From Rhizobacter sp964253025 (GTDB taxonomy: Bacteria > Pseudomonadota > Gammaproteobacteria > Burkholderiales > Burkholderiaceae_C), in assembly GCF_964253025.1 (NCBI RefSeq), contig NZ_CAXUQC020000001.1, positions 1,860,001 to 1,924,000 of the forward strand: a DNA stretch of 64,000 bases, in the 5' to 3' direction. The notes beneath the pieces were generated by a model. It was not told the origin of the DNA, ran no database searches, and saw nothing but the letters and a program-made list of their open reading frames with translations. Positions 9,372-19,300 of the stretch are shown piece after piece; position 1 is the stretch's first letter; the number at the start of each line of letters is the position of its first letter. The translations under genes were made by a program, and so were the position numbers.

Positions 9372-11636
9372 TCAGCTCGACCCCGTGCGCGGCTTCAGCA
9401 GGCGCAGGCCGTTGGCCACGACGATGAGCGTCGCCCCCATGTCGGCGAAGACCGCCATCCACATCGTGGCCGCGCCGGCCAGGGCCAGCACCATGAAGAC
9501 GGCCTTGATGCCGACCGCCACCGCGATGTTCTGCCACAGCAGGGCATGGGTGCGGTGGGACAGCCGGATCATCTCGGGCAGGCGCCGCAAGTCGTCGTTC
9601 ATGATGACGACGGCCGCCGCCTCCATCGCCGTGTCCGTTCCGGCGGCGCCCATGGCGAAGCCGATGTCGGCCTGGGCGAGCGCCGGGGCGTCATTGATGC
9701 CGTCGCCCGCCATGCCGGTGGGGCCGAAGCGGGCCCGCAGATCACGCAAGGCATCCAGCTTGTCCTGCGGCAGCAGCTCGCCTCGAACCTGCTCGATGCC
9801 CGCCTCGCGGGCAACACTCCGTGCCGTGGCGGTGTTGTCGCCGCTCAGCATCACCGCGGTGACGCCGAGGGCCCGAAGCTCGGCCACCGCCGCGCGCGAA
9901 CCGGGTTTGATGGTGTCCGCCACGGCAAACAACGCGAGGGGACCCTGGGCATCGGCGAGCAGGGTGACCGTGCGGCCCTGGGCCTCATGCACGGCCAGCG
10001 CTGCCTCGAGGTCCGGACCGCACTGCCGGCGCTCCTCCATGAAGCGGTGGTTGCCAAGCACGAAACGCTCTGCACCGATGGAACCTTCCACGCCACGACC
10101 GGCATGTGCCGTGAACGACTCGACCGGAGACGGGGCCGCCGTCAACCCCCGGGCAATGGCTTGGGACACCGGGTGGTCCGACCGGCCGGCCAAGCTGGCC
10201 GCCAGCCGGGCCACGTCGTCGCGTTCGCGGCCGCCGCGCAGGACTTGCCATTCAACGAGCGTCGGCGTGCCCGCGGTCACCGTGCCGGTCTTGTCCAGCG
10301 CCATGACGCGCAAGGTGCGGGCCGACTCCAGGAAACTGCCGCCCTTGACGAGAATCCCTCGGCGAGCCGCAGCGGCCAATGCGCTGACGATCGTCACCGG
10401 CGTCGAGATGACCAGCGCGCACGGACAAGCCACCACCAGCAGCACGAGTGCCTTGTACACGGCCTGGCCGGAGCCGATGCCGGCAACCCAGGGGCCGAGG
10501 GCTGCCACCAGCAGGGCCATCACGAACACCGCCGGCGTGTACACCGCCGAGAAGCGGTCGACAACACGCTGGGTCGGCGCGCGAGTGGCCTGGGCCTCCT
10601 CGACGGCATGGATGATGCGGGACAGGGTGCTGTCCGCCGCTGCGGCAGTCACCCGGCATTCCAGCTCGCCGTTCTGGTTGATGGTGCCGGCGAACAGGCT
10701 GTCGCCGGACGCCTTGTCCACGGGAAGGCTCTCGCCCGTGACAGGCGACTGGTCGACCGCACTGCGTCCGGCCGTCACCACGCCGTCGAGCGGGACACGT
10801 TCCCCAGGCCGGATGCGAACGAAGGCGCCGATCGGCACTTCGCCGGTCGGCATCGCGCGCCAGCTGCCGTCGGCCTGGTTCATCATCGCCTCGCCAGGTG
10901 CCAGCGCCAGCAGTCCCTGGATGGCGTTGCGCGCCCGGTCGGCCGCGCGGGCCTCGATCAGTTCTGCCACCGCATACAGGGCCATGACCATCGCGGCCTC
11001 CGGCCATTCACCGATGGCGAACGCGCCGGTGACTGCCACCGACATCAGTGCGCTGATGTTCAGTCGCCCGCGCCGCAAGGCCGCCCAGCCCTTGGTGTAG
11101 GTTTCCACGCCGGAGAGCCAGACGGCGATGGCCGCCAACGCCATGCCGGCCAGGCGGATGGCCGCCAGACCATCCGCCTCGGGCGCCGCCAGGTGCAGTC
11201 CTTCGGCAAGCAGGGCGAGGAGGAGGGCGGCGACCAGACGGAGCGGGACACGAGGTGCAGCGGGTGGCATGCTTGCGCCCGTGGACGCCGCGTCACCCTC
11301 GGGCGTGTCCAGGCGCTCAGGCTGGAAGCCGGCATTGCGGATGGCCGTCAAGGCGGCGGCCAGTGCGGCGGGCTCTGCACGCAGTCCGAGGGTGCGCTCC
11401 GTCAGCTGGAAGCGGATGGCGCGAATGCCGGGCACCGGCTCCAGGGCGCGTCGGATCTCGTTCTCCTCGACTGCACAGTCCATGGTGGGAATGCGAAATC
11501 GCTGGAGCGCACCCTCCTGCGCAGGCGTTGACGTCGCGGCGGCCGCGGGTTGCGCAGCGCTGCATCCCTTGCTGCAGCAGGACGAACCCGCGTCGTCGGA
11601 GGCGGCGGTCGGAACGGGAGGTGGCGATGTCGACAT
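9372..11636 (-). CDS. Cd/Zn/Pb-exporting P1B-type ATPase, CadA/ZntA type
   Basis: Heavy-metal pump of the P1B-2 class, 754 residues. The N-terminus has a short Cys cluster (C20, C21, C25) and one HMA-like domain with MDCAVEE (C54) instead of MTCxxC. The membrane motif is CPC at 404-406 (ACPCALVISTPVTIVSAL), the sequence context typical of CadA/ZntA rather than CopA, and the phosphorylated aspartate is D448 in DKTGT. It is separate from copA (151 bp between the two genes) and has its own MerR-type promoter. No cadR/zntR/pbrR regulator is in the window. Zn, Cd and Pb cannot be distinguished from sequence. Confidence 0.93.
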   Translation of the reverse strand: MSTSPPPVPTAASDDAGSSCCSKGCSAAQPAAAATSTPAQEGALQRFRIPTMDCAVEENEIRRALEPVPGIRAIRFQLTERTLGLRAEPAALAAALTAIRNAGFQPERLDTPEGDAASTGASMPPAAPRVPLRLVAALLLALLAEGLHLAAPEADGLAAIRLAGMALAAIAVWLSGVETYTKGWAALRRGRLNISALMSVAVTGAFAIGEWPEAAMVMALYAVAELIEARAADRARNAIQGLLALAPGEAMMNQADGSWRAMPTGEVPIGAFVRIRPGERVPLDGVVTAGRSAVDQSPVTGESLPVDKASGDSLFAGTINQNGELECRVTAAAADSTLSRIIHAVEEAQATRAPTQRVVDRFSAVYTPAVFVMALLVAALGPWVAGIGSGQAVYKALVLLVVACPCALVISTPVTIVSALAAAARRGILVKGGSFLESARTLRVMALDKTGTVTAGTPTLVEWQVLRGGRERDDVARLAASLAGRSDHPVSQAIARGLTAAPSPVESFTAHAGRGVEGSIGAERFVLGNHRFMEERRQCGPDLEAALAVHEAQGRTVTLLADAQGPLALFAVADTIKPGSRAAVAELRALGVTAVMLSGDNTATARSVAREAGIEQVRGELLPQDKLDALRDLRARFGPTGMAGDGINDAPALAQADIGFAMGAAGTDTAMEAAAVVIMNDDLRRLPEMIRLSHRTHALLWQNIAVAVGIKAVFMVLALAGAATMWMAVFADMGATLIVVANGLRLLKPRTGSS

Positions 11637-11642
11637 GCCCCG

Positions 11643-11673
11643 ATTGGAACCTGCTTCCAGGTAGGCAAGTCAA
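11643..11673 (-). promoter_or_regulatory. Putative MerR-family promoter of the CadA-type ATPase
   Basis: Minus strand TTGACT (11668-11673), a 19-bp spacer, then TCCAAT (11643-11648). The spacer holds the dyad ACCTG-GAAG-CAGGT. This suggests control by a MerR-type regulator such as ZntR/CadR. The dyad is not centred in the spacer, so the operator call is tentative. The implied transcript start falls on or next to the ATG at 11636. Confidence 0.5.
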
Positions 11674-11829
11674 GTGGGCCGCACCACCGGCACGTCGGCC
11701 GCCCGGCCGACCCGTGTGGCTTGAGCCCGGTCAATCGCGCCGCCGGCGTACGGCGCACCATGGAATCGGACGATGCGCCGGTGCCGAGGTGGCCGGCGTT
11801 TCGGCATGACCACTCCCCGGGGAACGACG

Positions 11830-12495
11830 ATGAGCATCACCACACCGTTTCGCAACCGGCTCGCCGCCGGGCAGGCCCTGGCCGCGCGGCTCCTCGCCTG
11901 CAAGCTCCACGCACCGATCGCCGTGGTGGCACTTCCACGCGGGGGTGTTCCAGTGGCGGTGCCCGTGGCCATGGCGTTGAAGGCACCGCTTGACCTCTGG
12001 CTGGTGCGCAAGATCGGCGCGCCTTGGCAAGGCGAACTGGCCCTCGCTGCCGTCGCCGAAGGGGAATCGGCCGAGGTGGTGGTTGACGAAGCGGTGCGGG
12101 CAGCGACCGGTGCCGACGCGAGCTACATCCAGGCCGTGGCGCAGCGGGAGCGAGAAGAAATCCGGCGCCGCCAGCAGATCTACCGCGACGACCAACCCGC
12201 GCCGACGCTGGCGGGTCGCACCGTCGTGGTCGTGGACGACGGCCTCGCCACGGGGACCACCATGCGGGCCGCACTGCGCAGCATCCGCTTGGCCGGCCCG
12301 GCGGCCATCGTGGTCGCGGTGCCGGTGGCCTCGGCGGAGGGGCTGGGGCTTGTGGCGCCGGAGGCCGACGAGGTGGTGTGCCTGGCCTTGCCGGTACCGT
12401 TCGAGGCCGTCGGCCGACATTACCTCGACTTCACCCAGGTGAGTGACAACGAGGTGCTGGCCGGGCTCAAGGCGGTGCGCGCCAAGGGGGCGTGA
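11830..12495 (+). CDS. Phosphoribosyltransferase domain protein
   Basis: Type I phosphoribosyltransferase fold, 221 residues, cytoplasmic. The PRPP-binding motif is VVVVDDGLATGTT (about 132-144) and an N-terminal ALPRGGVPVA loop is also typical. These stand-alone proteins of the COG1926 type have no firmly assigned substrate. The ATG giving MSITTPFRNR was chosen because the family begins near here; the frame stays open upstream but shows no family features. The gene is divergent from the CadA-type pump and is followed by a 24-bp inverted repeat. Confidence 0.85.
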   Translation: MSITTPFRNRLAAGQALAARLLACKLHAPIAVVALPRGGVPVAVPVAMALKAPLDLWLVRKIGAPWQGELALAAVAEGESAEVVVDEAVRAATGADASYIQAVAQREREEIRRRQQIYRDDQPAPTLAGRTVVVVDDGLATGTTMRAALRSIRLAGPAAIVVAVPVASAEGLGLVAPEADEVVCLALPVPFEAVGRHYLDFTQVSDNEVLAGLKAVRAKGA

Positions 12496-12546
12496 GCCAG
12501 AAAGGCCTGGCCAGTCGGCACGGCGGCAGACGTCCAGGCGATCGCG

Positions 12547-12570
12547 GGCATTCGGAATCTTCCGAATGCC
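12547..12570. repeat. Perfect inverted repeat downstream of the phosphoribosyltransferase gene
   Basis: Arms GGCATTCGGA (12547-12556) and TCCGAATGCC (12561-12570) are perfectly complementary with a 4-nt centre. No T-run follows on either strand, so it is either an unusual terminator for the gene ending at 12495 or an operator for the Crp/Fnr gene starting at 12705. Confidence 0.6.
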
Positions 12571-12704
12571 GATCGGACGCGGCGCCACCGCCGCCGGACG
12601 CGCCACCCGGTTTGCCGAGCGCCGGTCCGATGGGCAAACCAGGCCTTGGCGAGCATGCTGGCAGGACTCGCCCACGTGCTACCCCACCTACCAGGAGCCT
12701 CTCC

Positions 12705-13574
12705 ATGAACAGCGTTTCGCCCCTGCAGCAGGCTTCCTTCTCCACCTCTCCCGGTGGCATGGTGGTCCACCTCGCACGCGACAGCCCGGGCAGCGACCGC
12801 GGCACCCTGTCGCACCTGCTCGCGCTCATTGGCGTTGACGCAGGCGGCATGAAGGCGGCCGCCGACACGCCGGTGCTCGTCAAGCGGGTGCCGGCCGGAG
12901 AGGTGCTCTTCCACGAGGGCCTGCCTGCCGATTCGATCTACTTCGTCCGCAGCGGAACGCTCAAGATCTTTCGCACCGCCGAGGACGGCTACGAGCAGGT
13001 GCTGGGCTTCGTCGGACGGTCCGAGGTGCTGGGGTTCGACGCGTTGAACAGCGGCGCGCACCCCACGGGTGCCATCGCGCTGGAGGATTCAAGCGTCTAT
13101 GCGATCCTGATCGTGGACCTGTTCTCGCTGACCGAGCAAAGCCCGGCGCTGGGCCGAGGCGTGCATCGCGCCGTCAGCAACGCCCTGGCGCGGCACGGTC
13201 AGATCGCCGACGTCATGGCGGCCGTGGCAGCGGAGGTGCGGCTCGCCCGTTTCCTCTGTCACCTGTCGCAGCAGATGGCGGAGCAGGGGCAGTCGCCTCG
13301 GCGCTTTCACCTGCGCATGAGTCGCCGCGACATCGCCAGCTACCTCGGTGTCGCGCACGAGACGATCAGCCGTTCGTTCACCGAGTTGTCTCACTGGGGG
13401 CTGCTGCGGGTGAACAACCGCGAAGTCGAGATCGCCGACATGGACGGCCTCAAGGTGTTGTCGCGAAGCACCCGCCGACAGATCGACGACCTGGGCCGTG
13501 CACTCGAGCGGCCGGTCGCGGCGCTCCGGACCGGACCCACACGCCCGACGGCGCGCGCGGCGCAACACGCCTGA
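12705..13574 (+). CDS. Crp/Fnr family transcriptional regulator
   Basis: Cyclic-nucleotide-binding-like N-domain (roughly residues 50-165, with GEVLFHEGLPADSIYFVRSG) followed by an HTH_CRP domain whose recognition region is MSRRDIASYLGVAHETISRS. Length is 289 residues from an ATG with AGGAG 7 bp upstream; the frame is open further upstream but without a binding site. The helix-turn-helix is FNR-like, so it should bind FNR-type boxes. The N-terminal cysteine cluster needed for an oxygen-sensing Fe-S centre is absent (only one Cys is seen, in FLCHLS), so it is not a classical Fnr. The C-terminal 40 residues are a low-complexity extension. Confidence 0.88.
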   Translation: MNSVSPLQQASFSTSPGGMVVHLARDSPGSDRGTLSHLLALIGVDAGGMKAAADTPVLVKRVPAGEVLFHEGLPADSIYFVRSGTLKIFRTAEDGYEQVLGFVGRSEVLGFDALNSGAHPTGAIALEDSSVYAILIVDLFSLTEQSPALGRGVHRAVSNALARHGQIADVMAAVAAEVRLARFLCHLSQQMAEQGQSPRRFHLRMSRRDIASYLGVAHETISRSFTELSHWGLLRVNNREVEIADMDGLKVLSRSTRRQIDDLGRALERPVAALRTGPTRPTARAAQHA

Positions 13575-13840
13575 AGCCGAGCGGCGACCGGCGCATCGAC
13601 ATCTCACGGTGCCCTCGCCGCGTCGATCAAGGCGGCACGGGCCGGGCAGGGCAGTCTTCGAAACGCGAGACGTGAAACAGCGAGCGGCACGCGGCGTCCC
13701 TGGCTCGGCCCACCCTCCCGGGCGCGCGCCATGTGCTTGGTCTGGCATGAAGGAACGGGCTTGTCCAACGGGGCGAACCAAGCCCCCGACGGCGATGCGG
13801 CATTCGCGCCTCCCTGGCACTTACTGCTAGGGTTTGACGC

Positions 13841-14959
13841 ATGAATGACATTGACATCCTCGACTGGTTCACCGACACAGAATTCTTCGGCGTCTCCATG
13901 GCGAACATGGCGCTGGCACTCGCCGTCGCCGTGGTGGTCTATATCGCGCTCACCCTGGCGTTGCGCCTGGCACTGGGCCGCCTTCGGGCTGTGTCCAGCC
14001 ACACCGGCACGCACGCCGACGACGTGTTCGTCGAAGTGCTGAGCGGCACGAACCGCTTCCTCCTCGCCCTTGTGGCTCTGCTGATCGGCGTGGGCATGCT
14101 GGACCTGCCCGACCGCTGGGCGTCCCGCGTCAGCCAGCTCTGGTTCGTGGCCTTGGCCTTGCAACTCGCTCTGTGGGCCAACCGCACGGTGACGGTGTTC
14201 CTGCGGCGGCATGCCGCACGTCATGGCACGCCGGGCGTACAGACGGTGAGCGCGGCCACCACCCTGATCTCCTGGGGCGTGCGAACGTTGTTGTGGGCCA
14301 TCGTGCTGCTGGCCATGTTGTCCAACATGGGCGTCAACATCACGGCCTTCATCGCGAGCCTGGGCGTCGGCGGCATCGCGGTGGCGCTGGCCGCCCAGAG
14401 CCTGCTGGGCGACCTGTTCGCGTCGGTGGCGATCGCCGTCGACAAGCCGTTCGAGGTCGGGGACTTCATCGTCTTCGGCAGCGTGGCGGGCACGGTGGAA
14501 ACCGTCGGCGTGAAGACCACGCGCATCCGGGCGCTCGGTGGCGAGCAGGTGGTGATGTCCAACACTGAGCTGCTCAAGCAGACGGTCAGCAACTACAAGC
14601 GCTTGCGCGAGCGCCGGATCGTTTTCGGATTCGGCGTCACCTACGCCACGTCGCCCGATCAGGCAGCGGCCATCCCCGAGCTGGTCAAGCGCATCGTCGA
14701 GGAGAGCGGCAAACTGCGTTTCGACCGAGCGCATCTCAAGGCGTTCGGCGAGAGCTCGCTCGACTACGAGGTCGTCTACATCGTTCTGGATCCGGACTTC
14801 GGTCTCTACATGAACGAGCAACAGCGGATCAACCTCAGCCTGATGCGCGAGCTCGACGCCATGGGAGTCGGCTTCGCGTTCCCGACCCGCACCGTGGTGC
14901 TGGATGCGTCGACGCCGCTGCGGTTCTCCCAGGTTCCCGCGGAGGCGGCGGCCGGCTAG
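13841..14959 (+). CDS. MscS family mechanosensitive ion channel
   Basis: Small-conductance mechanosensitive channel protein, 372 residues. Four hydrophobic segments lie in the N-terminal half, the last of which is the pore-lining helix with the Gly/Ala-rich SLGVGGIAVALAAQSLLGDL. The MscS beta-domain follows (PFEVGDFIVFGSVAGTVETV) with the family segment TTRIRALGGEQVVMSN. It would act in the inner membrane as an osmotic safety valve. Upstream transmembrane helices exceed those of E. coli MscS, placing it in the larger YnaI/YbdG-like group. It is not in an obvious operon. Confidence 0.92.
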   Translation: MNDIDILDWFTDTEFFGVSMANMALALAVAVVVYIALTLALRLALGRLRAVSSHTGTHADDVFVEVLSGTNRFLLALVALLIGVGMLDLPDRWASRVSQLWFVALALQLALWANRTVTVFLRRHAARHGTPGVQTVSAATTLISWGVRTLLWAIVLLAMLSNMGVNITAFIASLGVGGIAVALAAQSLLGDLFASVAIAVDKPFEVGDFIVFGSVAGTVETVGVKTTRIRALGGEQVVMSNTELLKQTVSNYKRLRERRIVFGFGVTYATSPDQAAAIPELVKRIVEESGKLRFDRAHLKAFGESSLDYEVVYIVLDPDFGLYMNEQQRINLSLMRELDAMGVGFAFPTRTVVLDASTPLRFSQVPAEAAAG

Positions 14960-15373
14960 CAGGCTCGCCAACCGTTGCCGCGAGGGCAGGGGGAACTGCC
15001 AAGCGAGCGCCCGTGGCCAGTGAACGGCTCAAGGCGGTTCCGAACGGCCGTGAGCGTCGCCCCGCACCCTTCGGTCCTCTCCCCGGGCCCGCGTTGTCGG
15101 GCAGCCAGGGAGGTTCGGTCGCCGCTACGCGCGAGGGGAACCACTGGCTGCCTGGAACGCACCCTGTACCGGGTGGAGCTCGCACCCGCGCAGCCGGTTG
15201 CCATGGCGTCCCGTCAATGACGCGGACACGTGACCGTGCCGCACGCCGCCGCGAGCCTTGCGCATTCGGCGTTTGACGGCGCGCTGGCCGTGTTGACGCG
15301 CGAGTTCGGCTTCTCAGCGGTTGGCCGTGCCCGTGTGGCGGCGCCACAGAGGTCAGGGCCGACCGTTGGAAGA
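14960..15373. other. Intergenic region, nothing recognised
   Basis: 414 bp between convergent genes. I see no frame with family features, no strong terminator with a T-run and no repeat worth reporting. Confidence 0.5.
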
Positions 15374-16036
15374 TCAGCCCGCGGCCGCGCCAGCGCCGAC
15401 GCGCGCCTTTCGGCGAACGAGCCCCAGGGCGGCGAGCCCTAGGCCGAGGAGTGCCAGCGCAGGCGGTTCGTCCACCGGCGCGGCGACGCTGCCAAAGCGG
15501 TAGTCGTCCACGTCGACGGCCACCGCGAGCGACGCCGCCGACACCGCGAACGATGCGTCCATCCAGGACACGGTGCTGCCGTCAATCGCCAGCGTTCGGA
15601 AGTCGTTCGGGTCGAAAAGCCGGCCGTCGGATGACCCGAACGTGAGCGCAGCACCGTCGAAGCGCGGACGGTAGTTGGTCTGGAAGGTGACGGACTGCAA
15701 CGGCGCGCTGCTGATGGAGATCACTCCAGGCGAGTCGACCGAGTCCGGGCCGGCCAGGAACGAGAAGGTCTCGCCCAGCAGGTTGAAGCGGATCTCGCCG
15801 AAGGGCGGCGCCACGCCCGAGCCTTCGTCCCAGGGTTCGGTGGGGATGTTGAGCCGGAAGGTGCCTGAGACGCGGGCTCCGTCGTAGGGCGATGCAGCGC
15901 TTGGGGCGGACCGCCCGTCGAGCGGTGTGCTGGCACGGGCGGTGCCTGAAAAGCTGCCGTCGACGATGATGGCGGCGGCGGGGCCGGGCACTGCGCAGAT
16001 CGCCACGGCAGCGACAAGAAGAGGGCGGTACAGCAT
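15374..16036 (-). CDS. PEP-CTERM-like sorted exported protein
   Basis: Exported protein of 220 residues. An N-terminal signal peptide (MLYRPLLVAAVAICAVPGPAAA) leads a body rich in beta-strand patterns with no recognised domain. The C-terminus DEPPALALLGLGLAALGLV followed by RRK is the tripartite sorting signal of the PEP-CTERM/exosortase system (motif, transmembrane helix, basic end). The signature reads DEPPA rather than the usual VPEP. Function is unknown; such proteins are usually surface or extracellular-matrix proteins. The ATG at 16036 was chosen because it starts the signal peptide. Confidence 0.75.
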   Translation of the reverse strand: MLYRPLLVAAVAICAVPGPAAAIIVDGSFSGTARASTPLDGRSAPSAASPYDGARVSGTFRLNIPTEPWDEGSGVAPPFGEIRFNLLGETFSFLAGPDSVDSPGVISISSAPLQSVTFQTNYRPRFDGAALTFGSSDGRLFDPNDFRTLAIDGSTVSWMDASFAVSAASLAVAVDVDDYRFGSVAAPVDEPPALALLGLGLAALGLVRRKARVGAGAAAG

Positions 16037-16269
16037 GGAACGGAACGGGGAGCCAACGACGCACGCATGGTGGCCGCGCCGTGCCGTTCGCACCATCCCC
16101 CGGATGACCGGCCAGGGTTTCCCTCAGCCTGAATGCGGCAAGCAGCCTCGGTGCCTGACCATACGCGCCGTCTCGCAGCACAGGCGCTGCGCAGGCAATC
16201 TGTAAGCCCGCATTCATCGGTATTAATCCCAGGTTAAGAAATCCGCCGCAGGCGTACAGTCGCCCGCAC

Positions 16270-16283
16270 TGAAACCGGTTCCA
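16270..16283. promoter_or_regulatory. LacI-family-type operator upstream of the GH3 gene
   Basis: TGAAACCGGTTCCA is a 14-bp palindrome with one mismatch and the central CCGG/CG step typical of LacI-family operators. It lies 83 bp before the GH3 start. No LacI-type gene is in the window. Confidence 0.55.
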
Positions 16284-16366
16284 GCGTGAAGAAGTAGCTG
16301 TTCCAACGAACGGCGGCGGCCGCTTGCGCGCATGCCGCCGCCCTCACTCGACAGAGGAGTCGAACC

Positions 16367-19300
16367 GTGAAATTGAAACCTGGAATCCCGCGCCTGGGCG
16401 CAGGACTGCTCGCGCTGGGCCTCGGCCTGGCCGCCTGTGGCGGCAGCGACGACGACGTCGCGACCCCGCGCCCTGACTGGCCCACCGTGACCAGTGCCAT
16501 CGCGAAGAACCCGGTGCAGGAGGAGCAGATCAAGGCGATCGTCGCCAGCATGACGCTCGCACAAAAGGTCGGGCAGATGACACAGCCGGACATTCGCAGC
16601 ATCACCCCGGCCGAGGTGACCCAGTACTACATCGGCTCCGTGCTGAACGGAGGAGGGGGCTGGCCGGGCAACAACAAGCGTGCTTCGGTGGCGGACTGGC
16701 TGGCACTGGCCGATGCCTACTGGCAGGCGTCCATGGCGACCGACCTGGCCGTGAAGATTCCGGTCATCTGGGGCACGGACGCCGTGCATGGCCACAACAA
16801 CCTCTACGGTGCGACGCTGTTCCCGCACAACATCGGCCTCGGTGCGGCGAACGATCCGGATCTCATCGAGCGGATCGGAGCGGCGGTGGCAGCGCAGGTG
16901 GTGGCCACCGGCATCGACTGGACCTTCGCACCGACGCTGGCCGTGGTACGAGACGACCGATGGGGCCGAACCTACGAGGGCTTCTCCGAGGAGCCGTCCA
17001 TCGTCGCATCCTACGGCGGGCGCTACACGCGCGGCCTGCAGGGCACCTTCGCCGGGAGCGGGCGCCCGACGGTGGTGGCCACGGCCAAGCACTTCATGGG
17101 CGACGGGGCAACCGACCAGGGCCGCGACCAGGGTGAGTCGAAGGCGTCGCTGGACGAGATGATCACCATCCATGGCGCCGGGTACTACCCGTCGCTCGCG
17201 GCCGGTGCGCAGACCGTGATGGCATCCTTCAACAGCTGGACCTTCACCGGCACGGCGCCCGATGGCACGCCGCTGGCCTTCGACAACGTGAAGATGCACG
17301 GCAACAAGTACCTGATGACCGATGTGCTCAAAGGGCGGATGGGCTTCGATGGCCTCGTCGTGAGCGACTGGGACGGCATTGCCCAGGTCCAGTACCGGGA
17401 TGCGGCCGGCACACTGAAGAGCTGCTCCAAGACCTCGTGCCCGCCCGCCATCAACGCCGGCATCGACCTCGTCATGGTGCCGAACGACTGGAAGCAGTTC
17501 ATTGCCGACACCATCGCTGACGTCGAGTCGGGCGCGATTCCGATGTCGCGCATCGACGATGCGGTGACCCGGATCCTGCGCGTGAAGATGCGCTCCGGGT
17601 TGATGACGGTGGCCGATGGCCAGACGTCGTCGACCAAGCCGTCGCTGCGGGCCGGCGCGGGAGATGCCAACGCGCTCGTTCACCGGGAGCTCGCGCGCGA
17701 GGCGGTGCGCAAGTCGCTCGTGCTGCTGAAGAATGACAACAACGTCCTGCCCCTGGCGCGCGGGCAGAAAATCCTCGTGGTGGGGCGCAGCGCGGACAAC
17801 CTCGGCAACCAGACCGGCGGTTGGTCGCTCACCTGGCAGGGCACGACCAACGTGAACGCCGATTTCCCGGCGGCCGACACCGTGTTGGCCGGCATCCGGG
17901 AGGCCGCCGGCGCCGACAACGTGACCTACTCGCCGGACGGCGCGGGTGTCGACGTGACGCAGTACAAGGCGGTGATCGCCGTCATCGGCGAGACGCCCTA
18001 TGCCGAAGGTGCGGGCGACATCGGGCGGGCTGGAACCCTGGAGCACGCCAAGCGCTATCCGGCCGACCTGGCCGTGCTGGACGTGGTCAAGGGGCAGGGC
18101 GTTCCGGTGGTCACGGTACTCATGTCGGGCCGGCCTGTCTGGGTCAACAAGGAGTTGAACCGCAGCGATGCGTTCGTCGCAGCGTTCCTTCCCGGCACGG
18201 AGGGCAAGGGCGTGACCGACGTGCTGTTCCGCAAGGAGGACGGTTCAGTCAATGTCGATTTCCAGGGGCGGCTGTCGTTCTCATGGCCCAAGACCGCATG
18301 CCAGACGACGGTGAACCAGGGCGATGCCGACTATGCACCGCTCTTCGCCTTCGGCTCCGGCAAGACCTACGCCGCTCCGGGCGCAGCGGTCGGCAATGCG
18401 CTCGACGAGACATCGCCTGCATTGGGATGCGGCCAGACGGCCGGCAACGGCCCCGCGGCCACGGAGCCGCTGGAGATCTTCAATCCTGCGCAGCACCCGC
18501 AGTTCAAGCTCGAGATCGGTTCGGACCCGAACTGGCATGTGCCGGTAGGTGACGACCTCAATGCCACCGTGGCGACCTCCGACGGTCGGCTTACCGTGAC
18601 CACCTCGCAACTCAACGTGCAGCAGGATGCGAAGAAGCTGGTCTGGGCCGGCGGTGACGCCGAGTTCAAGGCGATGGTGGGGCCGTCCAGCAACCCCACC
18701 GGCGCCGCCAACCTGGCCGGCTACACGCATCCGGATGCCAAGGCCGTGCTCGCTTTCGACATCGCGGTGCATCAGCCGCCCGCCGGTGAGGTGAAGGTCC
18801 GCGTCGACTGCATCTACCCCTGCCGAGGCGAGGCCGACCTCACCACTCACTTGAAGTCGCTGCCACTCGATGTGACGAGCACGGTGAAGATTCCGCTGGC
18901 CTGCTTCGAGGCGGCCGGCGCGGACTTCTCCACCGTCGACACACCGTTCCTGTTGAAGACGGCCGCCGCGTTCTCGGCGACGGTCGCCAGGGTCCGCTGG
19001 GTCGTGGGCGCCTCTGGCGACGCCGACACCCTGACCTGCGCCCAGGTGGCACCTCCTCCGCCGCCGGCCATCGAGCCGCTGCCGGGCCCGACGGCAACGC
19101 TCATGGGCGGAGCCGGTTTCCACGGCGACCTGAAGGCCGACATGTACATCTCCAACGGGACGCACCTCGTCGCCACACCCATCGCAGGGGGCTACGACCT
19201 GCAGTTTCTTGCCGATGGGGGCAACGCCACCTTCACCCTGAAAGGGTCCGGCCTGAACCTCGCGAACTATGCCAACGGCACGCTGTCGTTCGACCTCAAG

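Noticed and set aside
12705..13574. Assignment as oxygen-sensing Fnr
   Set aside because: The N-terminal cysteine cluster needed for the Fe-S centre is absent.
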